A stretch of 7,906 nt of DNA from ZC4RG30 sp964396335 (lineage in GTDB: Bacteria; Pseudomonadota; Gammaproteobacteria; Steroidobacterales; Steroidobacteraceae). This document shows positions 1-7,258 of this stretch, piece after piece (the first letter of the stretch is position 1; every line of letters starts with the position of its first letter). The notes below the pieces were generated by a model that made no database searches, had not been told where the DNA came from, and was given only the letters and a program-made list of their open reading frames with translations. The DNA lies in NCBI GenBank assembly GCA_964396335.1, contig CAYNEX010000119.1, positions 1-7,906 of the forward strand, given 5' to 3'. Both the position numbers and the translations under genes were made by a program.

Positions 1-78
1 GCTGGCGACCATGCGCCGCACCTGCTCGATGAGCTGCTGGTAGATGGGCACGCTGCTGTGGGGATTGAGGATGAACAT
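1..78 (-). CDS. GntR-family transcriptional regulator, YtrA type (N-terminal fragment)
   Basis: Read on the minus strand from an ATG at 78-76, the frame stays open to the left edge and gives 26 residues. They begin MFILNPHS and continue SVPIYQQLIEQVRRMVAS. The run 'PIYxQLIxQVRxxVASG' is the characteristic opening of the GntR winged-helix DNA-binding domain, and the short leader before it is typical of the YtrA subfamily. YtrA members are short repressors with little or no effector domain, usually encoded with ABC transporter genes. An in-frame TGA six codons upstream fixes the start. An AAGG ribosome binding site (87-84) sits 5 bases before the ATG. The rest of the gene, including the recognition helix, lies outside the window, as would any transporter operon. 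It is divergent from nudC and probably controls its own promoter through sites in 79-151 (inference). Confidence 0.85.
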   Translation of the reverse strand, partial: MFILNPHSSVPIYQQLIEQVRRMVAS

Positions 79-151
79 GGGCGCCTTGGTGTATCAGTAC
101 AATAGGACACTTACCGGGAGAGTGTCCACCTTGCGGTGCGGGAGCCCGGGA
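79..151. promoter_or_regulatory. Divergent control region between the GntR gene and nudC
   Basis: This is the short non-coding gap between two divergent genes. It contains TGTA-N4-TACA (90-101) and GGACACT-N9-AGTGTCC (105-127), both exact inverted repeats. TACAAT at 98-103 differs from the sigma-70 -10 consensus by one base and could serve nudC, but I see no good -35 for it. On the minus strand TATTGT (104-99) is a weaker -10 candidate for the GntR gene. YtrA-type repressors commonly bind inverted repeats at their own promoter, so these repeats are the natural operator candidates (inference). Confidence 0.5.
105..127. repeat. Inverted repeat GGACACT-N9-AGTGTCC, candidate operator
   Basis: The 7-base arms at 105-111 and 121-127 are exact reverse complements separated by TACCGGGAG. 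The repeat lies 27 bases upstream of the GntR start codon and ends 24 bases before the likely nudC TTG start. A dimeric regulator such as the adjacent GntR protein could bind it. Alternatively, if transcribed toward nudC, it could form a hairpin in the mRNA leader. Confidence 0.5.
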
Positions 152-1069
152 TTGCTTACCATCCGGGGTGTGACCCCGGACAACCTGTTCACCGGCTCCT
201 TCCTTGACCGACGCGCGGAAGCGCGCCTGGAGCAGGACTGGCTGGAGCGCGCCCTGCGCGATGCGGGCACGCTGTTCCTCGGCATGCGCGCCGGCGCGGC
301 GCTGGTGCGGCCGGGCGGCGAGGGTGCGCTGTCCCGGCTGGCCTTCCTGGGCGTCGATGACCCGCGCGTCTCCGCCGCCCGCGATGCCGAGCGCGCGGTG
401 CTGCTGGGCTGGTACCAGCAGCGTCGCTGCGTGCTGGTGGACCTGCCCGATGAGCTGGCGGTGCCGCGCGAAGGGGAGACTTTCGCCGAGCTGCGGCCGC
501 TGGTGCCGGAGCTGCCGGCCAGCGAGGCGGGCCTCGCCGCCTATGCGCGCGCGATGCATCTGTGGCATGCCTCGCATCGCTTCTGTCCGCGCTGTGGTTC
601 GAACACGGTGCCGGAGCGTGCCGGCCATGCGCGTCGCTGCACGCGCTGCGGGCAATCGGGATTCCCGCGGCTCGATCCGGCCATCATCGTGCTGGCCCAT
701 GACGGCGCCGGTCATGCGCTGCTGGGGCGACAGGCCAGCTGGGCGCCGGGGCGTTATTCCACCATCGCCGGTTTCGTCGAACCGGGTGAATCGCTCGAGG
801 ATGCCGTGCGGCGTGAGTTGCACGAGGAGGCGGGCATTTCGTGCACCGCGCTGGCCTATCGCTCCTCGCAGCCCTGGCCGTTTCCTTCTTCGCTGATGCT
901 GGGGTTCATGGCGCTGGCCGAACGGCGCACGCCGGTGCTGCATGACGGGGAACTGGAGGACGCGCGCTGGTTCTCGCGCGCCCGGATCGCCTCCGGCGAG
1001 GTGAAGCTGCCGCCGCCGGAGACCATTTCCCGGCGCCTGATCGAGGAGTGGTTGTACTCCCCGGACTGA
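152..1069 (+). CDS. nudC: NAD(H) pyrophosphatase / NAD-capped RNA decapping hydrolase NudC
   Basis: NudC hydrolyses the pyrophosphate of NADH (giving NMNH and AMP) and in E. coli also removes NAD caps from RNA; it is a cytoplasmic, metal-dependent enzyme. Numbered from TTG 152 (305 residues), the protein has the N-terminal FTGSFLDR motif (13-20). It has a zinc ribbon with cysteines 145, 148, 163 and 166 (CPRC and CTRC). A complete Nudix box spans 207-229 (G-x5-E-x7-REL-x-EE-x-G-I). The NudC signature SQPWPFPSS is at 239-247. The frame is open back to an ATG at 44, but 44-78 overlaps the divergent GntR gene and those residues look unlike the family. TTG 152 has GGGAG seven bases upstream; GTG 170 is the alternative and has a poorer site. 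E. coli NudC is about 257 residues, so this one has a longer N-terminal domain. The identity is firm; the start is uncertain by a few codons. Confidence 0.95.
   Translation: MLTIRGVTPDNLFTGSFLDRRAEARLEQDWLERALRDAGTLFLGMRAGAALVRPGGEGALSRLAFLGVDDPRVSAARDAERAVLLGWYQQRRCVLVDLPDELAVPREGETFAELRPLVPELPASEAGLAAYARAMHLWHASHRFCPRCGSNTVPERAGHARRCTRCGQSGFPRLDPAIIVLAHDGAGHALLGRQASWAPGRYSTIAGFVEPGESLEDAVRRELHEEAGISCTALAYRSSQPWPFPSSLMLGFMALAERRTPVLHDGELEDARWFSRARIASGEVKLPPPETISRRLIEEWLYSPD
770..838 (+). other. nudC: Nudix box of NudC
   Basis: This stretch encodes the 23-residue Nudix box, in the order G-FVEPG-E-SLEDAVR-REL-H-EE-A-G-I. All consensus positions are present, including the REL-x-EE core that coordinates the catalytic divalent metals, so the enzyme should be active. 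Confidence 0.95.
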
Positions 1070-1073
1070 CCGC

Positions 1074-4000
1074 TCACTTCTTCAGCGTGTAGACGATGTC
1101 GGCGCTGCGTTCCTGCCCCGCCTCGGTCTTGATGGTCCAGCGATCCGAGATCGTCCAGCGCAGCTTCAGCGTGTTGATGGCCTCGGCCAGCGAGATGCCA
1201 TACGAGATATAGAGGCGGTCCGACAGGTATTTGCCCAGCACCAGGCTGGCCTGGTTGTGGATGTCCGATTCGATGCCGACGTCATCCACGCCCACCTGCG
1301 TGCCGACGCGCTGCGCGAGGATGGCGCCGCCCTGCGCCAGCAGGTCGTTGCGCGCGGCGCCGGGCGCCTGGCTGTCCGACAGCGATTCGATCGAGCCACC
1401 GGCGAGGATCAGCGAGGCGATCTGCGACTGCGGCAGCGACGGCTCTGAATAGAAGGTGAGGCGCGGCGCGCGCAGGCTGCCGCGCACGTTCACGCCGGCG
1501 GTGGCATCCGGGAACACCTTCTGCGCGCGCAGGTCGATGCCCGGGTCATTCAGCGGCACATTGTTGAAGATCAGGCGACCGCGTTCGATGTCGAGCAGGC
1601 GGCCCAGCGCCTGGTAGCGGCCGTCGGAGATGGCAAGTTCGCCCACGCCACGGCTGGACTGCACCGGGTCGGTCCGCACTTCCAGCGCGCCGCCAAGACG
1701 TGCCGCAAGGCCGAGCGACTCCAGCCGCACGTCATCCCCGACGACCAGGCGGATGTTGCTGTAGATGTTCCAGCGCTGCGAGGGATCCACCGGCTCGTCG
1801 CCCACCAGGATCTCGTCGCTGGAAGACAGCACGGCGCTGGTCAGGTCGGCCGGTTCGATGCGGCCATAGGGCAGCACCACCTCGCCGGTGACATCAATGC
1901 GGCGACCGGCCACCTCGAAGTCGAGGTCGGGCGAGGCGAGGATGCGCGCTTCGGGCACGTTCACGATCTGCAGCCGCTCGCCCTTCACCTTCAGGTTGCC
2001 GTAAGGCTGGCGGTCGCGCCAGCTCAGGCGGCCATCGAAGCGGGCCACGCCTTCGCCCATGCGCGAGCTGCCATCGAGGCGCAGCGCGTTGGTGTCGAAG
2101 CTGGCATCCAGCGCCAGCTCACGCAGCGACAGGTTGATCTGGTAGAGGTCGATCGCGGCATCGCGCAGCTGCAGCGTGCCGTTCAAGGTGGGCGCGCCCA
2201 GCGTGCCGCCGATGTCCACGCGCGTGGCAAGACGGCCACTGGCGCGGTCGATCTCCACCACGAAGATGTCCACCAGCGACAGGCTGTCTGTGTGCGCGTC
2301 GAGCGAGCCGCGGATCGGGTGCTCGCGCCAGCTTGCGCCGCGGCGGTCTCCTTCGAGCCGGCCCTGGATGCTGCCGGCCTCGTCGGCGTCGAGTCCGACG
2401 TCGATCGAGAAGCTCTCGGTGGTGGCAACGGCATCGATGGCGCCGGTGCCCAGCGACATGCCCTGCTCGCGGCCGCTGCCGACGTTGTGGCGCACGGCCG
2501 CGTCGGTGAGGCGGCCGGACACCATGCCGGTGGGCAGTTCGCCGGGGCGACCGCTGAGTTCGCCGCGCAGGTCGATGGTGCCTTCGTACTGGAATTCCTG
2601 GCTCAGGCCCGCGGTCAGCGTCGACAGCGGCAGCATGTCGGCGGAGAAGTTCGCATCCCAGTTGCCGGTGGCCTGCCGCCGCGCGCTGCCGCACAGGCGT
2701 TCCTGCTCACCCATCAGGCACAGCTGGCCGAGCGTGACCTCGCGCAGGTTCACATACAGCGGCGTGGCCGATTCATTGCGCAGCGCGAGGCGGTCCTTCT
2801 GTTCGATGGTCAGCAGATTGACCTGGCCCTGCCACATGCCATTGCGCATGCCGCCGCGGCCTTCCAGTCGCACCTTCACCGGCGCGGCGTCCATCGTGGC
2901 GGTCAGTCGCTGGGTATCGCCGTCTCCCTCCAGCGCGATGGAGGCGTCGGCGGTGCGCACGCCGTCGGAGAGCTGCCGCAGCACCAGCGAGCCGGTGGCG
3001 CGGCCGGGCTCGCGCGACAGGTCGATGTCGATGTCGGCGGTCAGCGCCGCCAGCTTCGTGCCGCGCCATTCGAAGTCGGTACCGCGTCCCTCGACGCGCA
3101 GGATGGGGCGCTCGCTGGTGCCGGCGAAACGGCCGCGCGCCTGCACCGCGCCGCGCGCGTCCGGATCGAGCAGGCTCAGATCCTGGGTCTGGATGTCGAA
3201 GGCCAGGTCAGGGGTCTCGCCCATGCCGCCATCAAGCCGCACGCGCGTGTTGCCCACCGATACATCCACGCCATCAAAACGCCATTCGGTGCTGCCGCCG
3301 GCGCGCGAGATCACGCCATTGCCAGTGGTGCGCTGGCCGCGCAGCGTGCCTTCGAGGCGCGCGATGGCCAGCTCGAGGCTGCCTTCCTCGCCGAACGGCG
3401 CGCCGCCGGCGCGGAAGTCGAAGTCGACGCGGCCGGGCAGGTCGCCGCGCAGCTTCGCGGCGTCCATCTGCGTCATGCGGCCCTGCACCTGCCAGCTCTC
3501 GGAAGGATTCCAGCGCGCCTCGCCGGTGAGGCGGGCATCGCCCTCGAACAGCGTCATGCGACCTTCCTGGATCTGGAAGGACTCGCCGTCGAGGCGGCCA
3601 CGGGCCTGCACCGGGATGGCCTCTTCGACCAGATCGGTGAGCACCTCTCCCTCGGCTTCCACCAGCCAGGGTTTCACCTCATTCAGGGTGTAGCGTCCGC
3701 GCGGGCTGGTGAAGGCCGGTTCGTTGCTCGCCAATGGCCAGCGGAAATCGGTCCAGGTGCCGCCCAGCGCGAGGCGCTGTGCGCCCGCTTCGATGTCGAC
3801 AGTGCCGCGCACGGTGGCGCGCGCACCGGACGGCGGATGATGCAGGCGCGTCTCGCGGATGGTCAGGCGCTTGTCGCGGTAGTCGCCGTTGAAATCGACG
3901 TCGAAGGCGCCGGCCTCGAGGCCCGGCGGCGTGACCTGGCCCCTGGCGCGGATGCCATCCGCATCCACCTCGATATCCAGTTCGCCGGAGATCAGGCCCA

Positions 4001-4805
4001 GCGCGCCGCTGCCACCGAAGTCAGTGAGGTCGAAGTCGCGCGCCAGCGCGTGGCCGGCGATCAGCCAGCCGTTGATCAGGTCGGCGTTGCCGGTGACATC
4101 GGCCGGGAAGGGTTCGTTCACCGTCAGGCGATAGGGCAGGTCATCCAGCGGACCATCGAAGCTGGTGCTCATCAGCCATTCAGGCTGGTTGTCCGGGCGC
4201 CAGGTGGCATCGACCTGGCCATCCATTTCATAGGGGCGCGCGGCGCGCAGGCGGGTGTTGCCGCTGAGGTGCCAGTCCTCCCAGTCCACCTGCGTTTCGC
4301 GCACGCGGATCTGCTTGTGCTGCACGGTGACCCGGCCGGCGGCGTCGCTGAACAGCAGTTCGCGCCCGTTCTTCAGGACCAGCAGGATCTCGCCGACCTT
4401 CACCGCGTCGCCATCGATGCGCAGCATCGGCGGCAGGAAACGCGGCTCGCGTTGCGGGCGCTGCACCGGGTCGTCCAGCAGCTGCACGGTCACGCGCTGC
4501 GCGGTGAGCTGCGGGATCTCGACATGCTGGCGCAGCAGCAGCGGCCACAGGCTGACCCGGCCGCTGACCTGCTCGACGCGCACGTCGGAGAGGCGATGTT
4601 CGACGCGCAGGAAGTCGATCGAGATGCCCTGCGTCAGCGTGCCGCGGATGTTCTCGACGGTGAGGGTGATCGGGCCGACCTTGTGCAGCCGCGCCACCAG
4701 GAATTGCAGTCCGGCCTCGGTGGTGGCGACCCAGTACAGGATGCCGGTGGGCACCAGCACCAGCATGCCCGCGATCACCAGCAGGATCTTGCGTCGCCGG
4801 CTCAT
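1074..4805 (-). CDS. tamB: Translocation and assembly module inner-membrane subunit TamB
   Basis: TamB is anchored in the inner membrane and spans the periplasm as a long beta-rich groove. It works with TamA in outer-membrane protein assembly and, in E. coli, with YhdP and YdbH in phospholipid transport to the outer membrane. The 1243-residue length matches E. coli TamB (about 1259). After a positive start (MSRRRK), residues about 7-28 form one transmembrane anchor (ILLVIAGMLVLVPTGILYWV). The body is repetitive beta-strand sequence rich in G, R, D and L with few cysteines. The last 330 or so residues are the TamB/DUF490 domain, with the typical run VRGSLRAPRLTFYSEPSLPQ followed by SQIASLILAGG near 1410-1500. 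The end (ISYGISLAEAINTLKLRW ... SADIVYTLKK) is also typical. Its ATG overlaps the tamA stop in an ATGA (4805-4802), so translation is probably coupled. C696 and C705 (C-x8-C) could form a periplasmic disulfide (inference). Confidence 0.95.
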   Translation of the reverse strand: MSRRRKILLVIAGMLVLVPTGILYWVATTEAGLQFLVARLHKVGPITLTVENIRGTLTQGISIDFLRVEHRLSDVRVEQVSGRVSLWPLLLRQHVEIPQLTAQRVTVQLLDDPVQRPQREPRFLPPMLRIDGDAVKVGEILLVLKNGRELLFSDAAGRVTVQHKQIRVRETQVDWEDWHLSGNTRLRAARPYEMDGQVDATWRPDNQPEWLMSTSFDGPLDDLPYRLTVNEPFPADVTGNADLINGWLIAGHALARDFDLTDFGGSGALGLISGELDIEVDADGIRARGQVTPPGLEAGAFDVDFNGDYRDKRLTIRETRLHHPPSGARATVRGTVDIEAGAQRLALGGTWTDFRWPLASNEPAFTSPRGRYTLNEVKPWLVEAEGEVLTDLVEEAIPVQARGRLDGESFQIQEGRMTLFEGDARLTGEARWNPSESWQVQGRMTQMDAAKLRGDLPGRVDFDFRAGGAPFGEEGSLELAIARLEGTLRGQRTTGNGVISRAGGSTEWRFDGVDVSVGNTRVRLDGGMGETPDLAFDIQTQDLSLLDPDARGAVQARGRFAGTSERPILRVEGRGTDFEWRGTKLAALTADIDIDLSREPGRATGSLVLRQLSDGVRTADASIALEGDGDTQRLTATMDAAPVKVRLEGRGGMRNGMWQGQVNLLTIEQKDRLALRNESATPLYVNLREVTLGQLCLMGEQERLCGSARRQATGNWDANFSADMLPLSTLTAGLSQEFQYEGTIDLRGELSGRPGELPTGMVSGRLTDAAVRHNVGSGREQGMSLGTGAIDAVATTESFSIDVGLDADEAGSIQGRLEGDRRGASWREHPIRGSLDAHTDSLSLVDIFVVEIDRASGRLATRVDIGGTLGAPTLNGTLQLRDAAIDLYQINLSLRELALDASFDTNALRLDGSSRMGEGVARFDGRLSWRDRQPYGNLKVKGERLQIVNVPEARILASPDLDFEVAGRRIDVTGEVVLPYGRIEPADLTSAVLSSSDEILVGDEPVDPSQRWNIYSNIRLVVGDDVRLESLGLAARLGGALEVRTDPVQSSRGVGELAISDGRYQALGRLLDIERGRLIFNNVPLNDPGIDLRAQKVFPDATAGVNVRGSLRAPRLTFYSEPSLPQSQIASLILAGGSIESLSDSQAPGAARNDLLAQGGAILAQRVGTQVGVDDVGIESDIHNQASLVLGKYLSDRLYISYGISLAEAINTLKLRWTISDRWTIKTEAGQERSADIVYTLKK

Positions 4806-6577
4806 AGCTTCGGGGTGATGTTCAGGTGCAGCCGGTAGTTGCCGCTGGTGGAGAGGGGCTTGGCCACATCGAGGCCGATCGACACCACCGGCAGCCGATA
4901 ACGCACGCCGATGCCGGCGGCATATTCAAGCCGGTCGCCCCACTTGTTGAAGGCGTTGCCGGCATCGAAGAAGGTGGCGATGGCGAGGTTGCGCGGCAGG
5001 TCGCGCACCAGTTCCACCGAGCCGGTGAGCATGTGGCGGCCGCCGACGCGCACTTCCTCCGGATCGCCCTGCTTGTTGATGGCGGTCTCGGTGGGCGAGA
5101 GGGACTGGTAGGCGAAGCCGCGCACGCTGCGATCACCGCCGGCCAGGAAGCGGTAGATGGTGGCCAGCTCGCTGAAGTCCTCCACCAGCGTGGTGCCGAT
5201 CTGGCTGCGCAGCAGCAGGTGCCAGTAGTAGCTGAGGTCGAAGCTGCGCTCCAGCTGCATCTCCAGCCGCAGGAAATCGGTGCGCGCGCCCAGTGCCTTC
5301 TGCGAGCCGAGGATCTCGCCGTAGAAACCGCGGCTGAACAGCGCCTCGCCGAGGAACCCTTCCGGCACCGAGGCCAGCACGAAGCCGGGCACCAGCAGGT
5401 TGGTGGTGAACTCGCCGGTGGCGTCCTTGTTGGTGGTGCGGGTGGCCGACAGCGAGGTCACCGTCTGCCAGCGGTTGTGCACGCGGGTCATCGACGGACG
5501 CAGCGTGGTTTCGTTGGTGTCGACGTCCGCCAGTTCCTCGAAGCGGTTCAGCAGCTCGACCGAGAACTTCTCCAGTGCCGGGTCGCCGATCGGGATGTCG
5601 TAGCGCGAGTCGATGCTGCGCACGGTCTCGGAGGCCTCGAGCTCGAAGCGCAGGCGGTGGCCGCGGTCGTTGACGCGCGAGTCGGTCCAGCTGAGCGTGC
5701 CGCGCACCTTGGTGTCGGTGCCATAACCGCCGCCGAGCTGCAGCACCGGCCGGCTCTTGGCCGCCGAGATGGTGATCGGCACGGTGAGGGTCTCCGCGTC
5801 CGGGTCGCCGGCCACCACGTCGATGCGCGAGAAATACAGGCTGTCATCCAGCGCGAACTGGGTGCGCAGCAGTTCGTTGGCGCTGTAGCGGTCGCCCTCG
5901 CGGAAGCGCACGAAGCGCTGCATCAGCGACGGGCGGATCACGTTCTGCTCGATCTGCACGGTGCCGAAGCGGTACTGCGGGCCGGTGTCGAGCACCAGCC
6001 GGATGCTGGCGACATGTTCGGCCGGGTCCACCACCATCTCGCTGTGGAGCATGCGCGCGGCCAGGTATCCGTTGGCGGCCGCCACGCGCACCATCTCGCC
6101 CTTCACCTGCTCGTAGGCGCCATGGTGCAGGCGCATGCCCTCGCGCAGCGCCGTCTGGCCGCGGATGCCGTTGAAGACGGCGTCTTCGGCGCCGGGGCCC
6201 TCGATGCCGATCTGCAGCTCGCGCAGGCGCACCGGTTCGCCGGCGTCGACCCTGATCTGCACCCGCCAGTCGCCGCCGCCGCGGTCGGTGTAGCGGGCCT
6301 CGACCTTCGGTTCGTAGAAACCCAGCGGCCGCAGCGCCCGGCGCACCTCGTTGTCGATGCGGTTGAACAGGCGCTGCATGGTGTCGGCGTCGAGGTCGTC
6401 CCGGTCGCTGTAGCGCTCGACGCTGAGGAAGATCAGGACGTTGTTGCGCAGCTCGCCGTCGATGCCCTCGAGGTCCACGTCGATGTCGGCCAGCACGGGA
6501 GGGGCCGCCACCGCCAGCAACGCGGCCAGCACCCAGCGGAGCGCGCTGTGGCGGATATAGAAAAAGAATGAGGGCAT
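4802..6577 (-). CDS. tamA: Translocation and assembly module outer-membrane subunit TamA (Omp85 family)
   Basis: TamA is an Omp85-family beta barrel with periplasmic POTRA domains that pairs with TamB to help insert proteins into the outer membrane. The 591 residues are close to E. coli TamA (577). Residues 1-30 look like a Sec signal peptide: R9 and R14, a hydrophobic core WVLAALLAVAAPPVLA and likely cleavage after VLA-30. The n-region is unusually aromatic (SFFFY). Residues about 31-270 are POTRA domains. The barrel opens with GGGYGTDTKVRGTLSW and 'RGHRLRFELEAS', both typical of TamA. VRGF at 485-488 is the conserved Omp85 loop-6 motif with its arginine (R486) intact. FFDAGNAF and a terminal strand ending NITPKL follow. 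The stop overlaps the tamB start by four bases. No Shine-Dalgarno precedes the ATG at 6577; the candidate -10 element would put the transcript start only about 5 bases upstream, so the mRNA may be almost leaderless. Confidence 0.95.
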   Translation of the reverse strand: MPSFFFYIRHSALRWVLAALLAVAAPPVLADIDVDLEGIDGELRNNVLIFLSVERYSDRDDLDADTMQRLFNRIDNEVRRALRPLGFYEPKVEARYTDRGGGDWRVQIRVDAGEPVRLRELQIGIEGPGAEDAVFNGIRGQTALREGMRLHHGAYEQVKGEMVRVAAANGYLAARMLHSEMVVDPAEHVASIRLVLDTGPQYRFGTVQIEQNVIRPSLMQRFVRFREGDRYSANELLRTQFALDDSLYFSRIDVVAGDPDAETLTVPITISAAKSRPVLQLGGGYGTDTKVRGTLSWTDSRVNDRGHRLRFELEASETVRSIDSRYDIPIGDPALEKFSVELLNRFEELADVDTNETTLRPSMTRVHNRWQTVTSLSATRTTNKDATGEFTTNLLVPGFVLASVPEGFLGEALFSRGFYGEILGSQKALGARTDFLRLEMQLERSFDLSYYWHLLLRSQIGTTLVEDFSELATIYRFLAGGDRSVRGFAYQSLSPTETAINKQGDPEEVRVGGRHMLTGSVELVRDLPRNLAIATFFDAGNAFNKWGDRLEYAAGIGVRYRLPVVSIGLDVAKPLSTSGNYRLHLNITPKL

Positions 6578-6622
6578 TGTCGGGGACGATCATAGCAACG
6601 CGTCCCCAACAGCGGCTGAACG
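6578..6622 (-). promoter_or_regulatory. Candidate tamA promoter with extended -10 inside an inverted repeat
   Basis: The 45-base gap between the FlhC-like stop and the tamA ATG contains, on the minus strand, TGC-TATGAT (6597-6589). This is an extended -10 element with five of six bases matching TATAAT. No convincing -35 lies 16-18 bases upstream. Transcription would begin near 6582, about 5 bases before the tamA start codon. The element sits in the loop between exact arms GGGGACG (6582-6588) and CGTCCCC (6601-6607). That repeat could be an operator over the -10, or a hairpin when read through from the upstream gene. It lacks an adjoining U-tract, so it is not a standard terminator. Confidence 0.5.
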
Positions 6623-7183
6623 TCAGGCCAGCGCGAGCCGGCCCTGGGTGGAATCTTCGCAGGCCAGGCAGCGGCGCGCGGCCGGGGCATAGCGGTCGAT
6701 GACGATCAGGCCGGTGCAGTCGGTGCAGGGCGCGGCGCGCAGTTCATCGCCGCGGGCCAGTGCCATGACCAGGAACACCGCGTGCTCGAAGCTGATGCGC
6801 GCGTCGGGAACCAGCCGGCGGTAGGTCTCGAAGGCGGCACAGAGGGCCTCGCCCCGTTGCATGCCGGGCAGGGCGCGCGAGGCATCGGCCACCTGGCTGA
6901 GCGGCACCACGCCGAGCAGGTAACAGACGCTGGCCAGCACCGCCGTTTCCTGGCGCATCTCGGGCGAGCGCACGAAATAGCCGGTCTGCTGCGGCGACTT
7001 GCCGCGATGGCGCACCGGCGGCTGGCCGTCCAGCAGGAAACCGCGATAGAGCTTGCGGATGCGATCGTCACTGAGGCCGGTCCACGTACGGATGGTGCGC
7101 GTGCGCGCCTCGTGCTGGATGAAACGCAGCGCGAGGTCGTGGCGCTGGCGGTCGCGGTTGTAGCGGTTTTCCTGGATGCGCAT
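6623..7183 (-). CDS. FlhC-family transcriptional regulator
   Basis: FlhC is the zinc-binding, DNA-contacting subunit of the FlhD4C2 activator that heads the enterobacterial flagellar hierarchy. This 186-residue protein (E. coli FlhC: 192) has the family layout. An N-terminal helical region contains LSDDRIRKLYRGF (37-49), matching the 'LSxxRLxKLYKE' region of FlhC. A G-x-P-P-x(4)-G segment (53-61) comes next, then a helical middle. The C-terminal zinc site has cysteines 153, 156, 172 and 175 (C-x2-C-x15-C-x2-C), spaced almost exactly as in E. coli FlhC. The frame is open to 7432, but the upstream part runs through AT-rich intergenic DNA and the opposing gene. The ATG at 7183 has AGGGAAG (7197-7191) at a suitable distance. 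It lies 45 bases before tamA on the same strand and head to head with the gene at 7344. With no flagellar genes in view, calling it flhC itself would overstate; its targets may not be flagellar. Confidence 0.85.
   Translation of the reverse strand: MRIQENRYNRDRQRHDLALRFIQHEARTRTIRTWTGLSDDRIRKLYRGFLLDGQPPVRHRGKSPQQTGYFVRSPEMRQETAVLASVCYLLGVVPLSQVADASRALPGMQRGEALCAAFETYRRLVPDARISFEHAVFLVMALARGDELRAAPCTDCTGLIVIDRYAPAARRCLACEDSTQGRLALA
6659..6727 (-). other. Zinc-binding cysteine cluster of the FlhC-like protein
   Basis: This stretch encodes CTDC, then 15 residues, then CLAC. In E. coli FlhC the equivalent cysteines (C-x2-C-x16-C-x2-C) bind zinc and are needed for function. Keeping all four argues that this is a working FlhC-type protein and not a relic. 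Confidence 0.85.
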
Positions 7184-7234
7184 CGATGAGCTTCCCTGCT
7201 TAGAATGTTGTTGTGCTAAAAACGAGGAAAAATG

Positions 7235-7258
7235 AAATTGGGAAAATTTTCCCAATTT
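7235..7258. repeat. Perfect 24-bp palindrome, candidate operator
   Basis: The left half AAATTGGGAAAA (7235-7246) is followed directly by its exact reverse complement (7247-7258), with no spacer and no mismatch. The first mismatch outward is G7234/T7259. It lies 51 bases upstream of the FlhC-like start and 85 bases upstream of the FlhD-like start. A gapless palindrome of this length in a divergent promoter region is most simply read as a binding site for a symmetric DNA-binding protein. It is not flanked by a poly-T tract, so a terminator is unlikely. Which protein binds it cannot be told from the sequence. Confidence 0.75.

Noticed and set aside
2176..3693. 505-codon plus-strand frame inside tamB
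   Set aside because: A second shadow frame with S/R/P-rich composition and no domain.
2292..4838. 848-codon open frame on the plus strand across tamB
   Set aside because: It is a shadow of GC-rich tamB codons. The product is dominated by A, G, R, V, Q and H with no recognisable domain, while the opposite strand encodes a clear TamB.
4826..6571. 581-codon open frame on the plus strand across tamA
   Set aside because: It mirrors tamA almost exactly and has the same low-complexity A/V/H/G composition. tamA has a signal peptide and Omp85 motifs.
5844..6593. Minus-strand frame starting at an ATG at 6593, just before tamA
   Set aside because: It is out of frame with tamA, its ATG lies in the candidate -10 element, and the product is a G/R/A/P-rich shadow.
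6578..6622. Rho-independent terminator after the FlhC-like gene
   Set aside because: The hairpin arms exist, but the loop is 12 bases and no U-tract follows directly; the next T-rich run is inside the tamA coding start.
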